Origin: Xanthomonas dyei
Lineage (GTDB): Bacteria > Pseudomonadota > Gammaproteobacteria > Xanthomonadales > Xanthomonadaceae
Length of the DNA: 36,332 nucleotides
Reading direction: 5' to 3'
Assembly (NCBI RefSeq): GCF_002939865.1
Contig: NZ_MDEE01000041.1
Span: 1-36,332, forward strand
Made by a program: the position numbers and the translations under genes. The number at the start of each line of letters is the position of its first letter. Positions within the stretch are counted from its first letter, which is position 1. The notes under the pieces are model-generated. The model was not told where the DNA came from, did not search any database, and was given only the letters and a program-made list of their open reading frames with translations. Positions 17,185-25,492 of this stretch are shown in pieces.

Positions 17185-17211
17185 CAAAAGAGGCTGCCCG
17201 AAGGCAGCCTC
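17185..17211 (-). terminator. Rho-independent terminator of the ZnuD-like receptor gene
   Basis: On the minus strand GAGGCTGCC, a TTCG tetraloop and GGCAGCCTC are followed by CTTTTGTTTG-like T-rich sequence. The hairpin is perfect over 9 to 10 pairs and lies about 30 bases past the receptor stop at 17243. Confidence 0.85.
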
Positions 17212-17242
17212 ACTTCTACTCAGCGGGGGAGAGAGACCGCTG

Positions 17243-19309
17243 TCAGAAGAACATCCGCACGCCGAACGAGGCGCTGCGGCCAGGCAACATCACATCGTCC
17301 TTCAGGAAGGAGGTGTGCACGCGTGCGTCCTGATTGGTCAGGTTGTTGCCGTCCAGAAACACTTCCCACGCATTGCTGCCGCGGTCCACGTGATACGCCA
17401 GATGGGCGTCCACGAAGGTGTAACCGTCGGTGGGGATTTCGTTCACCGCCACCTTGTCCTGCTTCATGGTGCGGGTGGCGCCGAGCGAGGCGCGCCATGC
17501 ATCGGCATTCCAGCGCATCTGCGCACCGAAGCGGCCCGGCGCGATGCGCGGCAGATTGCCGCCGTCGGTCAGGCGTGCACGCACGGTATCGCCGAACACG
17601 CGCAGGTCCCATGTGCCGGTATCGTTATTGGCCAGGTGGAAGGTCGCTTCGCCTTCGAAGCCGTGGAAGATCGCATCGGCCTGCGTCCATTGGCGGATCG
17701 GCAGGAAATCGTTGTCTTCGGCGTTGAACCACTGATTGCCGGTGTCGACGATATAGACGAAGTCGTTGTAGCGGTTGTAGTACGCCGCCACCTTGGCATC
17801 CACCCATGCGTTGTGGAAGTTGAGCCCCAGCTCGGCCTGGTTGGCCTTTTCGGTCTTCAGATTCGCATCGCCGATCTCGAAAGCGAGCGTGGCGATATGC
17901 GGGCCGTTGGCGAACAGTTCTTCTTCGGCCGGGGCACGCTCGGCGTGGTCCAGGTTGGCGGTCAGGCGCCACTGCTCGTTGAAGCGGAAACCGCCGCTGG
18001 CCGAGAAGCTGGTCGGGGTGAAATCGCGGTCCACGCCGATGTCGGTCTGGTACTTGACCTTGTCCACGCGTGCACCGATTTCGGCGGTGACGCGCTCCCA
18101 GCTGTTGCGCGCCACGGCGAATGCGCCGAGCGAACGGGTATCGGTCTTGGGCACGAAGGATTCTTCGCCCACCGCCTGGAAGGTGGTATCGCTGCCCTGC
18201 AGGCCGAACGCGGTCTGCCAGCCGCCAGCAAAGGTGAACGAGGCTTCCACGCGGCCTTCGTTGGCGCGCTTGGTGAACACGGTGCCGACTGCGGCGCCTT
18301 CGAACTCGGTGTGCGCGTAGTCGGTATGGCCGAAGCTGTAACGCAGCGCGCTGCCTTCGCCCCACGGATCGGTCAACCCGCCCTTGAGGTCGTAGCGGTC
18401 CTGCTGCAGCTTCAACGACACGCCACGCTCGCCGAGGGACGGGTCGCCCGGCTCGCCGGGGTTGCCATAGTTGTCGCGGAAGCGCGAGGCCGACAGGCCG
18501 ACAAAGCCCCAGTCGCCGGAGAGCGAGGCGCCGATCGAGCCCACCTTGGAGTCGATCCAGCTATTGCGCTGGCGGCCTTGCGGGGTGTCGTAATCGTTCT
18601 GGTTGCGGTACACGCCATCGGCGTGGATCGACAGGCCGCTGCCGTTGCCGGCATCGACGCGGAACATGTCGGTGTTGCCGTCCTTGTCGCCGCCGTCGAA
18701 GCGCACTTCGGCGCGGCCGCTGAAGCCGTCCACCGGCGTTTCGGCAATGCGGCCATCGACCACGTTGACCACGCCGCCGATCGCGCCGGAGCCGTACAGC
18801 AACGTGGACGGGCCCTTCAACACTTCGATCTGGTTGGCCAGAAACGGCTCGATGGCCGGCGAATGGTCCTGGCTGACGGTGGACACGTCCTGGGTGGACA
18901 GGCCATCGCGCAGCACCGCCACGCGCGGGCCGTCCAGGCCGCGGATGATCGGCCGGCCCACGCCGGGGCCGAAGTTGGAGCTCTGCACGCCCGGCAGGCT
19001 GGCCACGGTCTCGCCCAGGCTCGAACTGCGCACCTCATCCAGACGCTCGCCGGCCAGCACCTCGACCGGGCGGCTCAACTCGCCGGCCGCATCGCGCAGC
19101 GGGCTGGCGGTGACCACCACCTTGTCCAGGTCCTTGATGTGCCGGCCGCTGGAATGGGTGGCGTCATGTCGGGTGTCCGATGTCGGCGGCGTCTGCGGGT
19201 CGGCAATGTCCGGTGCGTCTTCGGCCATGGCCAGGGCAGGAGTCAACAAACTGGTCAGTGCCAGTGATAGAGCGGAGCGGCGCAGCGAGGGGATGAGCGT
19301 GGGGGCCAT
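17243..19309 (-). CDS. TonB-dependent receptor, ZnuD-like (probable zinc uptake)
   Basis: This 688-residue outer-membrane protein has a signal peptide (residues about 1-29, PALAMAED) and a His-containing stretch HDATHSSGRH at about 48-57. A TonB box DKVVVTAS follows, then the plug (SLGETVASLPGVQSSNFGPG, GRPIIRGLDGPRVAVLRDG, IEVLKGPSTLLYGSGAIGG). The barrel ends in SFGVRMFF with the canonical Phe. The plug and the acidic/His block SQDHSPAIEPF resemble ZnuD-type receptors, which import zinc when it is scarce. A Zur-box-like sequence lies just upstream and a MerC-domain gene is divergent, both supporting metal transport. A clear terminator follows. Alternative ligands such as heme or copper cannot be ruled out. 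Confidence 0.85.
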   Translation of the reverse strand: MAPTLIPSLRRSALSLALTSLLTPALAMAEDAPDIADPQTPPTSDTRHDATHSSGRHIKDLDKVVVTASPLRDAAGELSRPVEVLAGERLDEVRSSSLGETVASLPGVQSSNFGPGVGRPIIRGLDGPRVAVLRDGLSTQDVSTVSQDHSPAIEPFLANQIEVLKGPSTLLYGSGAIGGVVNVVDGRIAETPVDGFSGRAEVRFDGGDKDGNTDMFRVDAGNGSGLSIHADGVYRNQNDYDTPQGRQRNSWIDSKVGSIGASLSGDWGFVGLSASRFRDNYGNPGEPGDPSLGERGVSLKLQQDRYDLKGGLTDPWGEGSALRYSFGHTDYAHTEFEGAAVGTVFTKRANEGRVEASFTFAGGWQTAFGLQGSDTTFQAVGEESFVPKTDTRSLGAFAVARNSWERVTAEIGARVDKVKYQTDIGVDRDFTPTSFSASGGFRFNEQWRLTANLDHAERAPAEEELFANGPHIATLAFEIGDANLKTEKANQAELGLNFHNAWVDAKVAAYYNRYNDFVYIVDTGNQWFNAEDNDFLPIRQWTQADAIFHGFEGEATFHLANNDTGTWDLRVFGDTVRARLTDGGNLPRIAPGRFGAQMRWNADAWRASLGATRTMKQDKVAVNEIPTDGYTFVDAHLAYHVDRGSNAWEVFLDGNNLTNQDARVHTSFLKDDVMLPGRSASFGVRMFF

Positions 19310-19324
19310 GTGGATCGGACTCTC

Positions 19325-19347
19325 TAATTGTTACTGTATATCAATAG
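19325..19347 (-). promoter_or_regulatory. Zur-box-like operator in front of the ZnuD-like gene
   Basis: The AT-rich sequence contains TTGTTACTGTATATCAA. It matches about 14 of 22 informative positions of the gammaproteobacterial Zur palindrome as I recall it (GAAATGTTATA-N-TATAAC...). It lies 15-38 bases upstream of the receptor ATG, where it would overlap the promoter. The consensus is from memory and no matrix was run. Confidence 0.45.
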
Positions 19348-19422
19348 GATGGCGCAGCTTGCCTGCTGTGCCGACGGCAAGGCCCGCTCTGTGCGATGCA
19401 GTGGTGCGGGCCTGGAACAAGG

Positions 19423-19445
19423 AAGATGTTATATTATTCCACGTC
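19423..19445 (+). promoter_or_regulatory. Zur-box-like operator in front of the MerC-domain gene
   Basis: ATGTTATATTATTCC at 19426-19440 matches the left half of the Zur palindrome very well and about 16 of 22 positions overall. It lies 23 bases upstream of the MerC-domain ATG and also contains a -10-like TATATT. Zinc-dependent repression is inferred. Confidence 0.5.
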
Positions 19446-19468
19446 GCCGCGAGTATCTGCTGGAAGTC

Positions 19469-19885
19469 ATGCCTCTGCCCACACTTCGCCATCTGCTAGA
19501 CCGTTTCGGTGCGACCGGGTCGCTGCTGTGTGCCGTGCACTGTGCGGTGCTGCCGCTGGTTCTGGCCCTGGCGCCATCGCTCGGGTTGTCGTTCTGGCTG
19601 GGCGACGGGGTCGAACTGGCGATCGTGGTGTTCGTGACCCTGCTTGGGCTTTTCAGCCTGGTGTTGGGGTATCGGCGCCACAAGGCGTTGCATGCGCTGG
19701 CGCTGCTGCTGCCTGGCCTGGCGCTGCTTTGGGTGGGCCTGTTATACGACCCGCTGCATCATTCGGTGGTGCCGCACGCGGTGGTGATGACGCTGGGCGG
19801 CGCCTTGGTCGGCATCGCGCATCTGGTCAATCTGCGCCTGAATCATGGGCATGCGCATGTCCACGACGCGAGCTGCGCGCACTGA
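19469..19885 (+). CDS. MerC-domain inner-membrane protein
   Basis: This 138-residue protein has four predicted membrane helices. The MerC hallmark is visible: helix 1 region GSLLCAVHCAVLPLVLALAP with the Cys-x-x-x-Cys pair, and a downstream HxxxP-like PLHHSVVPHAVV. The C-terminal tail HGHAHVHDASCAH is rich in histidine and could bind metal. The start at 19469 gives the family's usual N-terminus; the open frame extends to 19328 without homologous content. MerC proteins are known from mercury operons, but chromosomal MerC-domain proteins near Zur sites are likelier to act in zinc handling. It is divergent from the ZnuD-like receptor and is preceded by a Zur-box-like site, so the two probably respond together. 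Confidence 0.85.
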   Translation: MPLPTLRHLLDRFGATGSLLCAVHCAVLPLVLALAPSLGLSFWLGDGVELAIVVFVTLLGLFSLVLGYRRHKALHALALLLPGLALLWVGLLYDPLHHSVVPHAVVMTLGGALVGIAHLVNLRLNHGHAHVHDASCAH

Positions 19886-20172
19886 CAATGCGCTCGCTGC
19901 GCTGCCAGGCGACTGCGCGATGGTTGCAGTCGGTGAGTCGGCAACTCGTTTTACGCCGGTACCAGGCCGGCGCCGGCCGCTGACCGCCAAGCACGCGCGG
20001 CTAGTTGATCTGCTTAAACACCGGCTGGTTCACAGCCTGGCAGGCCCCGCGGCTGCGCGGCCCCGGGCCAACGTGGTAGGCTTGCCGGCCTTGCGCGAGG
20101 GCACCGCCGGTGCAAACCTCGCCAGACCCGTGCCAGCACGGGTATTTGTATTCACATTCAGGAGTCGACGAA

Positions 20173-20355
20173 ATGGGTAAGGGTGACCGTAAGACCGCCA
20201 AGGGCAAGCGCTACAACGCCAGCTACGGCAATTCGCGTTCGCACGCGGTGAGCAAGGTTGTCGTGGGTGCAGCTGCCCCGGTTGCCAAGAAGGGCGTGGT
20301 CAAGGCGCCGGCCAAGAAGGCTGTTGCCAAGAAGACCGTCGCCAAGGCCAGCTGA
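20173..20355 (+). CDS. 30S ribosomal protein Thx-like, with Ala/Lys-rich tail
   Basis: This 60-residue, strongly basic protein starts MGKGDRKTAKGKRYNASYGN. That matches the Thx signature (GKGDxKTxxGKxxxxSYGxxR) of the small peptide that sits at the top of the 30S subunit head. The second half, from about residue 35, is low-complexity Ala/Lys/Val (VAKKGVVKAPAKKAVAKK), longer than the classic Thermus Thx and typical of xanthomonad versions. The start at 20173 follows AGGAG; the longer frame to 20110 has no conserved content. A strong terminator follows 25 bases after the stop, so the gene is probably monocistronic. It likely stabilises rRNA packing. Confidence 0.85.
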   Translation: MGKGDRKTAKGKRYNASYGNSRSHAVSKVVVGAAAPVAKKGVVKAPAKKAVAKKTVAKAS

Positions 20356-20380
20356 CCCCAGCCCGCTTTGCGATCCGAAA

Positions 20381-20406
20381 ACGCGGCGCTTGCGCCGCGT
20401 TTTTTT
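20381..20406 (+). terminator. Rho-independent terminator of the Thx gene
   Basis: ACGCGGCG, a CTTG loop and CGCCGCGT are followed directly by seven T residues. The perfect 8-bp GC-rich stem and T-tract make this a strong terminator 25 bases past the Thx stop codon. Confidence 0.92.
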
Positions 20407-20617
20407 ATGTCCGATGTCAGCGCAAAACGCTGATCGTAATGCGTGCTCACGTGCGTAGACCGATGCGGGTCCGTGTGGACCAAGCGGCGCGTCATCACCG
20501 CCGGCATCCGTTGCGAATCGGCGCAACGCGTCCGAACAGTGGCTCGCGTCATGTCGGCAATCTGCGGCGTCCGTGATACATCGGATACAGCCTGCGCACC
20601 TCGATAACGCGGTGTCC

Positions 20618-21955
20618 CTAATGCGCTGCGTCTGCGGCCGGCGCCGAATTCTTTGCCGCTGGCGTCAGCAACTGCTCGGCCAATCCGCGATAGATCGGTG
20701 TCTTGCACACAAGCCCGGACACCGCGCGTGCAATCAACACGGTGGCCAGGATCGGCAGCAGCATCTGGCCGGTGTCGGTGAGTTCCAGCGAAATCACTGC
20801 CGAGGTCAGCGGTGCCTGCGTGACGCCGGTCAGGTAGGCGCACATGCCCAGCAACACGAAGGTGCGTGGGTCCACGCTCGGCATCAGCACCGACAGGTTG
20901 TGGCCGATGCCGGCACCCACCGCCAAGGCGGGCGAGAACAGGCCGCCCGGGATACCGGCCAGGTACGAGACCAGGTTGGCGATGAGCTTCATCAGGCCGA
21001 ACTCATGGCCGACCACGGCATGCCCCTGCACCAGGCTGCGCGCCTGCTCGTAGCCGGTGCCGAAGGCGCCTTGCCCGAACACCATCGCCAGCCCGACCAG
21101 CGCCACGCCGCATAACGCTGCCAGCAGCACCGGGTGGCGCTGGCGCAGCGCGCCCAGCCAGCGTGGTTTGCCGCTGACGCTGGCCAGCACCAGCCGCGCG
21201 AAGATCCCGCCGAGCAGCCCGGCCACGCTGCCGCACAGCGCAATCGCCAGCCAGGCCTGGCCCAGCGGCAAGGCCACCGCCACCTTGCCGAAGTAGGTGT
21301 AGTTGCCCAGCAACCCCAGCGACACCACACCGCCGACGATCACCGCGGTGAGCAAGGTGCCGGAGAAGCGGTGCTCGAAGCGCCCGCTCAATTCTTCGAT
21401 CGCAAAGACCACCCCGGCGAGCGGCGTATTGAAGGCCGCGGCAATGCCGGCCGCGCCGCCGGCAAGCAGAAAATGCGAGAGCTCGCGCGGATCGTGAAAG
21501 CCGAACCAGCGCCCGAACATATGCATCAGGCTGGCGCCGACATGCACGGTGGGACCTTCGCGACCCACCGAGGCGCCACCGAATAGCGACAAGGTGGTCA
21601 AGGCGAGCTTGCCGATCGACACGCGCAGCGACAGATTGGTGTCGCGAAACGCCGGATCGTTATGTTCCAGCGCAGCGATGACCTGCGGAATGCCGCTGCC
21701 GCGGGTGGGGCGCATCGCCCCGGAGGTCAGCCAGGCGAGCAGGGCGAAGATGCCGGGCGTCAGCAGCAGCGCCCACCAGATCGAATGCGCGGTGATGCGT
21801 TGAAACAACTGGAAGGCGGCATCGCTGGCCTTGGCGAACACGATGGAGACCAGGGCCACCGCAATGGCGCCACCCCAGAGTGCAGCGCGGCGACGCCAGC
21901 CTTCGCTGGACAACAGCGGCCGCAAGCGACGCGGCGAGGGATCAGAAGCAGACAT
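20618..21955 (-). CDS. ClC-family chloride channel or Cl-/H+ exchanger
   Basis: This 445-residue membrane protein has the ClC signatures. GSGIPQV (Ser87) lines the chloride path. GREGPTVH carries the gating Glu133. GIPGGLFSPALAVGAG is the third selectivity motif. AFNTPLAGVVFAIEE at about 175-188 includes an EE pair, the position of the internal proton glutamate (Glu203) in E. coli ClC, so exchange rather than simple channel activity is likely. No CBS domains are present, as usual for short bacterial forms. It follows the NPP gene by 45 bases on the same strand. A -10-like ACAATA lies five bases before the ATG, suggesting its own leaderless promoter. Likely roles are acid resistance and charge balance. 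Confidence 0.93.
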   Translation of the reverse strand: MSASDPSPRRLRPLLSSEGWRRRAALWGGAIAVALVSIVFAKASDAAFQLFQRITAHSIWWALLLTPGIFALLAWLTSGAMRPTRGSGIPQVIAALEHNDPAFRDTNLSLRVSIGKLALTTLSLFGGASVGREGPTVHVGASLMHMFGRWFGFHDPRELSHFLLAGGAAGIAAAFNTPLAGVVFAIEELSGRFEHRFSGTLLTAVIVGGVVSLGLLGNYTYFGKVAVALPLGQAWLAIALCGSVAGLLGGIFARLVLASVSGKPRWLGALRQRHPVLLAALCGVALVGLAMVFGQGAFGTGYEQARSLVQGHAVVGHEFGLMKLIANLVSYLAGIPGGLFSPALAVGAGIGHNLSVLMPSVDPRTFVLLGMCAYLTGVTQAPLTSAVISLELTDTGQMLLPILATVLIARAVSGLVCKTPIYRGLAEQLLTPAAKNSAPAADAAH

Positions 21956-21960
21956 GGCCC

Positions 21961-21966
21961 TATTGT
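21961..21966 (-). promoter_or_regulatory. Possible -10 element for a leaderless ClC transcript
   Basis: On the minus strand ACAATA is followed by five bases (GGGCC) and then the ATG at 21955. Transcription would begin at or next to the start codon. The -35 region is weak. Confidence 0.35.
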
Positions 21967-22000
21967 CGCATTCGCGCGGTGCAGCGGGTGTGCGTAGTGC

Positions 22001-23305
22001 TCAGTGCGCAGGGTCCGGCGGCACGCGCAAGGCCGGCAGCAGCGTGGCCGGATTGCCGTCGTTGGGCGCTGCGCTGATGCCAAGCAAACGCGTCATCAAG
22101 GCATACACATCGACGTTGTCGAACCCCGGCAAGGTCTTGCCCTGCGCCAGATCCGGGCCTTGCGCTACAAACACCGCACGCATCGAGGGCAGTGCAGGAT
22201 CGAACCCGTGCGAGCCGCGCATGCCCTGTTGCGCGCGCTTGGCCAATTTGTCGGAGAACAGTGCGTCCCAGCCTTCGTGCATCTGGCACACGATCGGCGG
22301 AATGCGCGGATGGCTGCCGTAATGCCAGCGCGCCGGTAGCTCGGCCTTGCGCCAGCAGTCGTATTGCGCATGCGTGCCAAGCAACATGGCCTCGGCGCTG
22401 GCCTGTTGCCCAGGCTGCGGAGTGAAGCCGATCACCTGGCCATCGGTGACTGCGGTGGCCATCGCGGGCGGCGCGATGGCTTCCACGCTGATCGCATGCC
22501 CCGGCGCCACTTCGGCCATGCCGTGGTCGGACACCACGATGATATTGGTGCGCGCGCGGGTGCCGTCGCGCTGCATGCCGGCCAGCAGCCGGCCGATTGC
22601 GGCATCCACGGCGCGCACGCTGTCGGCGTATTCGCGCGATTCCGGGCCGTGATCGTGGCCGGCTTCATCCACGTGTTCGAAGTACAGTGTAACCAGACGA
22701 TTGCGCTGCGCACCGGAGCGCGCGAGCCAGCCCAGCGTCTCGTCCACACGGGCGTCCATGCCGACGCCTTCTTCGTAGTGACGCCATTGCGTGGGGCGTA
22801 CGCCCTGGATGGCCGCCTCGCTGCCCGGCCACGACCAGGTCGCTGCATGCAGGCCGGCCTGTTCTGCGCCCACCCACAGCGGCTGGCCACCCCACCAACG
22901 CGCGTCGCCCACCGCGTCCTGCTTGCTCAGCCAGAAGCTGCCCAACGCGGGGTCGCGCATGCTGTTGTGCACGATGCCGTGGTGGTCCGGGCGCAGACCG
23001 GTGACCAAGGTGTAGTGGTTGGGAAAGGTCAGCGACGGATACGACGGCGTCATCCAGCGCGCACGCACACCATCGCGCGCAAGTTGGGACAGCGTCGGGG
23101 TGATGCCGCGATCGAGCATGTCTGCGCGCAGGCCGTCGATAGAGATCAGCAGCAAGGTATGCGGCGCGTCGTCGGGTGCCACGGCCGCCGATGTTGGCGA
23201 CGATGCACGGGGTTGCGCTGGGGCGTCACGTACGCCGGGCTGGGTGGAGCAGGCCGCGAGCAACGCGGTGGCTATCGCGGCAAAGACAAAACGTTGATCG
23301 ATCAT
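22001..23305 (-). CDS. Nucleotide pyrophosphatase/phosphodiesterase (NPP), lipoprotein
   Basis: This 434-residue member of the alkaline phosphatase superfamily hydrolyses nucleotide phosphodiesters with two zinc ions. A lipobox (LLAACS, Cys19) predicts a membrane-anchored lipoprotein. Asp57 (SIDGLR), Thr93 nucleophile (SLTFPNHYT), Asp213 and His217 (HVDEAGHDHG), and Asp260 and His261 (SDHGM) are all present. Each is exactly three residues later than the residues reported for the Xanthomonas NPP crystal structure (Asp54, Thr90, Asp210, His214, Asp257, His258), so this is probably the ortholog with a slightly different start. It precedes the ClC gene and follows ogt by 36 bases. A TAAACT box six bases before the ATG suggests a leaderless transcript. 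The physiological substrate is not established. Confidence 0.94.
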   Translation of the reverse strand: MIDQRFVFAAIATALLAACSTQPGVRDAPAQPRASSPTSAAVAPDDAPHTLLLISIDGLRADMLDRGITPTLSQLARDGVRARWMTPSYPSLTFPNHYTLVTGLRPDHHGIVHNSMRDPALGSFWLSKQDAVGDARWWGGQPLWVGAEQAGLHAATWSWPGSEAAIQGVRPTQWRHYEEGVGMDARVDETLGWLARSGAQRNRLVTLYFEHVDEAGHDHGPESREYADSVRAVDAAIGRLLAGMQRDGTRARTNIIVVSDHGMAEVAPGHAISVEAIAPPAMATAVTDGQVIGFTPQPGQQASAEAMLLGTHAQYDCWRKAELPARWHYGSHPRIPPIVCQMHEGWDALFSDKLAKRAQQGMRGSHGFDPALPSMRAVFVAQGPDLAQGKTLPGFDNVDVYALMTRLLGISAAPNDGNPATLLPALRVPPDPAH

Positions 23306-23311
23306 GTCGCC

Positions 23312-23317
23312 AGTTTA
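23312..23317 (-). promoter_or_regulatory. Possible -10 element for a leaderless NPP transcript
   Basis: On the minus strand TAAACT is separated from the ATG at 23305 by six bases (GGCGAC), placing the expected start of transcription at the start codon. A poor -35 (TTCGCG) lies 17 bases upstream. Confidence 0.4.
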
Positions 23318-23341
23318 CGGCGCAGCGATGACCTCGCGAAG

Positions 23342-23887
23342 TCAGGGTGCCTGGGGTGCGCGCTGGTCGCCGAACAGATCGTCAGCACGTGCGATCCGGC
23401 GCGGCGACCAGCCTTCCAGTTGCAATAACGCCTGCTTGGTCGGCAGGCCGCCGCCGAAGCCGGTCAGGCTGCCGTTGGCGCCGATCACACGGTGGCAGGG
23501 CAGCACGATCGGCAACGGATTGCGGCCGTTGGCGGCACCCACCGCGCGGCTGGCGGCGGGGCGGCCTACCGCCTGCGCGAGCTGCGCGTAACTCCAGGTC
23601 TGGCCGAACGGAATCTGCGCCAACGTGTGCCAGACCTGCAGCTGAAAGGGCGTGCCGGCTGGTGCCAGCGGCAGATCGAAACTGCGTCGCCCGCCATGCA
23701 GATAATCCAGCAGTTGCTCGCGCGCTTCGCGCACCACTGCGGTATCGGGGGCGTGCGTCCAGCGCGCACGTCCGGGCGCGTCGTAGCGGTTCTGCGCGAA
23801 CAGGATATGGTGCACGGCGGTGGAATCGGCGGCCACGGTGAGCGCGCCGATCGGCGAGGGAAAGGTGTCGTAGTACAGCGTGTTCAT
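23342..23887 (-). CDS. ogt: Methylated-DNA--protein-cysteine methyltransferase
   Basis: This 181-residue protein repairs O6-methylguanine by moving the methyl group to its own cysteine. The active-site block is LPIVLPCHRVIGANG with Cys131. The DNA-binding helix with the arginine finger is ASRAVGAANGRNPLP, and the N-terminal ribonuclease-like domain is complete. The start at 23887 overlaps the Ada-AlkA stop by four bases (ATGA), so translation is coupled and the start is secure even though the frame is open to 24094. Its length fits Ogt rather than the C-terminal part of Ada. With the upstream fusion it covers the repair functions that E. coli splits between Ada, AlkA and Ogt. Confidence 0.93.
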   Translation of the reverse strand: MNTLYYDTFPSPIGALTVAADSTAVHHILFAQNRYDAPGRARWTHAPDTAVVREAREQLLDYLHGGRRSFDLPLAPAGTPFQLQVWHTLAQIPFGQTWSYAQLAQAVGRPAASRAVGAANGRNPLPIVLPCHRVIGANGSLTGFGGGLPTKQALLQLEGWSPRRIARADDLFGDQRAPQAP

Positions 23888-25347
23888 GGGCGGGTGTCCT
23901 TGCGATCGACGGCGAGATGCCACAGGTGCAACACGGCATACGCGCGCCATGGGCGCCATGCCTGCGAACGTGCCTCGGTGGCCCGTTCGCTTAAACGTTC
24001 CGGCGCGCCGAGAACCTGCTGCAGGATCAGATCGCCGGCCGGAAACGCATCCGGATGCGAGAGCGCACGCATCGCGATGTAATGCGCGGTCCACGGCCCG
24101 ATCCCGGGCAGCGCGGTGCAGGCGGCGACGAAGTCCGGCAGGCGCTGCCCGGCGCCGAAATGCAGCCGGCCTTGTGCGCAGGCCGATGCCAGTGCGCGTA
24201 GCGTGGCCGCACGTGCGCGTGGTAGCCCGAGCTGTTCCAGTGGCGCGTCGGCCAGCTGTTCGGGCGTGGGGAAACTGCGGTCCAGCCCAGGCGGCATATC
24301 GGCATGATGGCCGCCGTGGCGGTCCACCAACCGCGCCGCCAGCGTTGCGGCACCGGCCACGCTGATCTGCTGGCCCAGCACCGCGCGCACCGCCACTTCA
24401 AAACCATCCCATCCCCCCGGTACGCGCAGGCCGGGCCGGCGCTGGATCGCCTCGGCCAAGCGCGGTTCGGATTCAAGCGTGGCATGGACGGCCTGCAGGT
24501 CCGCATCCAGATCGAATAAGCGGCGCACGCGACGCACGATCTGCGGAATCTGGCGCGGGTCGGTCGCCCCGATGTACAGCAGCAGCTCGGCCCGCTGCGG
24601 CGTGCCGGTCACCTCGATCAAGTTGGCGTTTCCAGGCGTGCCGATCACGCGCCGGTAACCGCTGGCATCGACCTGCTCGATCCCCGGAATCGCGCGGCGC
24701 TGCAAAAAGCCCAGCATCGCCGCCCAATCCAGCGGCGGGCGATACCCCAGACGCAGACACAATTGGCCGCCTGGTACTTCGGTGCGCTGCTTGCGTAGCG
24801 CGGACGGCGGCATGCCGCAGCCCTGCAGAAACGCAGCGTTGAAACGCCGCAGGCTGTTGAAGCCGGCGGCGAGTGCGACCTCGGTGACAGGTAAAGCGGT
24901 TTCGGTGAGCAACTGCTTGGCCATCAGTAACCGGTGCGTGCCGTGCACCTGGATCGGGGTGGCGCCAAGCTGCTGCACGAACTGTCGTTGCAGCTGCCGC
25001 GCACTCACCCCCACCGCATCGGCCAGCGTCTGCACCGGCTGCTCATGCAGCAGGCCTTCGGCAATCATCGCCAGCGCACGCTGCACGCTTTCTTCGCCCA
25101 GATGTTGCTGCGCCTGCGGCGACAGCTCCGGACGACAGCGCAGACACGGCCGGTAGCCGGCCGCACTGGCTGCCGCCGCGCTCGGGTAATAACTGACATT
25201 GCTTGGCTTGGGCGCCGGTGCCGGACACACCGGCCGGCAGTAAATGCCGGTGCTGCGCACCGCAGTGAAAAACAGTCCGTCGAAGCGCGCATCGCGCGCC
25301 AGCCGGGCGCGGTCGCATTGGATTCGATCGGGCGTCAACGTCTGCAT
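23884..25347 (-). CDS. Ada-type regulator fused to AlkA 3-methyladenine DNA glycosylase
   Basis: This 487-residue protein has three parts. Residues 1-80 are the Ada zinc domain with Cys37, Cys41, Cys68 and Cys71, one of which takes the methyl group from phosphotriesters and activates the protein. Residues about 85-185 are an AraC-type DNA-binding region (QTLADAVGVSARQLQRQF, VTEVALAAGFNSLRRFNAAF). Residues about 195-485 are an AlkA glycosylase with the helix-hairpin-helix LPGIGPWTA and catalytic Asp439 (HPDAFPAGD). It therefore senses methylation, activates transcription and excises alkylated bases. The Ada methyltransferase domain is absent and supplied by the coupled ogt gene. A TAGACT box lies six bases before the ATG, with almost no leader and no Shine-Dalgarno. 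Confidence 0.94.
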   Translation of the reverse strand: MQTLTPDRIQCDRARLARDARFDGLFFTAVRSTGIYCRPVCPAPAPKPSNVSYYPSAAAASAAGYRPCLRCRPELSPQAQQHLGEESVQRALAMIAEGLLHEQPVQTLADAVGVSARQLQRQFVQQLGATPIQVHGTHRLLMAKQLLTETALPVTEVALAAGFNSLRRFNAAFLQGCGMPPSALRKQRTEVPGGQLCLRLGYRPPLDWAAMLGFLQRRAIPGIEQVDASGYRRVIGTPGNANLIEVTGTPQRAELLLYIGATDPRQIPQIVRRVRRLFDLDADLQAVHATLESEPRLAEAIQRRPGLRVPGGWDGFEVAVRAVLGQQISVAGAATLAARLVDRHGGHHADMPPGLDRSFPTPEQLADAPLEQLGLPRARAATLRALASACAQGRLHFGAGQRLPDFVAACTALPGIGPWTAHYIAMRALSHPDAFPAGDLILQQVLGAPERLSERATEARSQAWRPWRAYAVLHLWHLAVDRKDTRP

Positions 25348-25353
25348 GGCGCC

Positions 25354-25359
25354 AGTCTA
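25354..25359 (-). promoter_or_regulatory. Possible -10 element for leaderless ada-alkA transcript
   Basis: On the minus strand CATAGACTG carries TAGACT six bases before the ATG at 25347. The same CATAGACTG word occurs on the plus strand at about 25452-25460 upstream of the divergent lipoprotein gene and at 27201-27209 upstream of the DUF4019 gene, so it looks like a common local -10 form. The -35 is weak. Confidence 0.45.
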
Positions 25360-25492
25360 TGCCCTGGCTTCCGCCGCGGCTGGCCGTTTTCGGACAGGGC
25401 TGCTGCAGGGCGGCGTGTTCACCGTCGGGTCAAACCCGTGGCCCATTCAGCCATAGACTGACGGTGAATCCGTCGCGCTCACAATCCCCATC

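Noticed and set aside
17045..19267. 740-codon open frame on the plus strand
   Set aside because: It lies opposite the ZnuD-like receptor gene, is low in recognisable motifs and rich in Gly/Ala/Arg as expected for the antisense of a GC-rich gene.
20407..20617. A possible gene or RNA between the Thx terminator and the ClC stop
   Set aside because: No conserved frame or strong secondary structure beyond the terminator could be seen.
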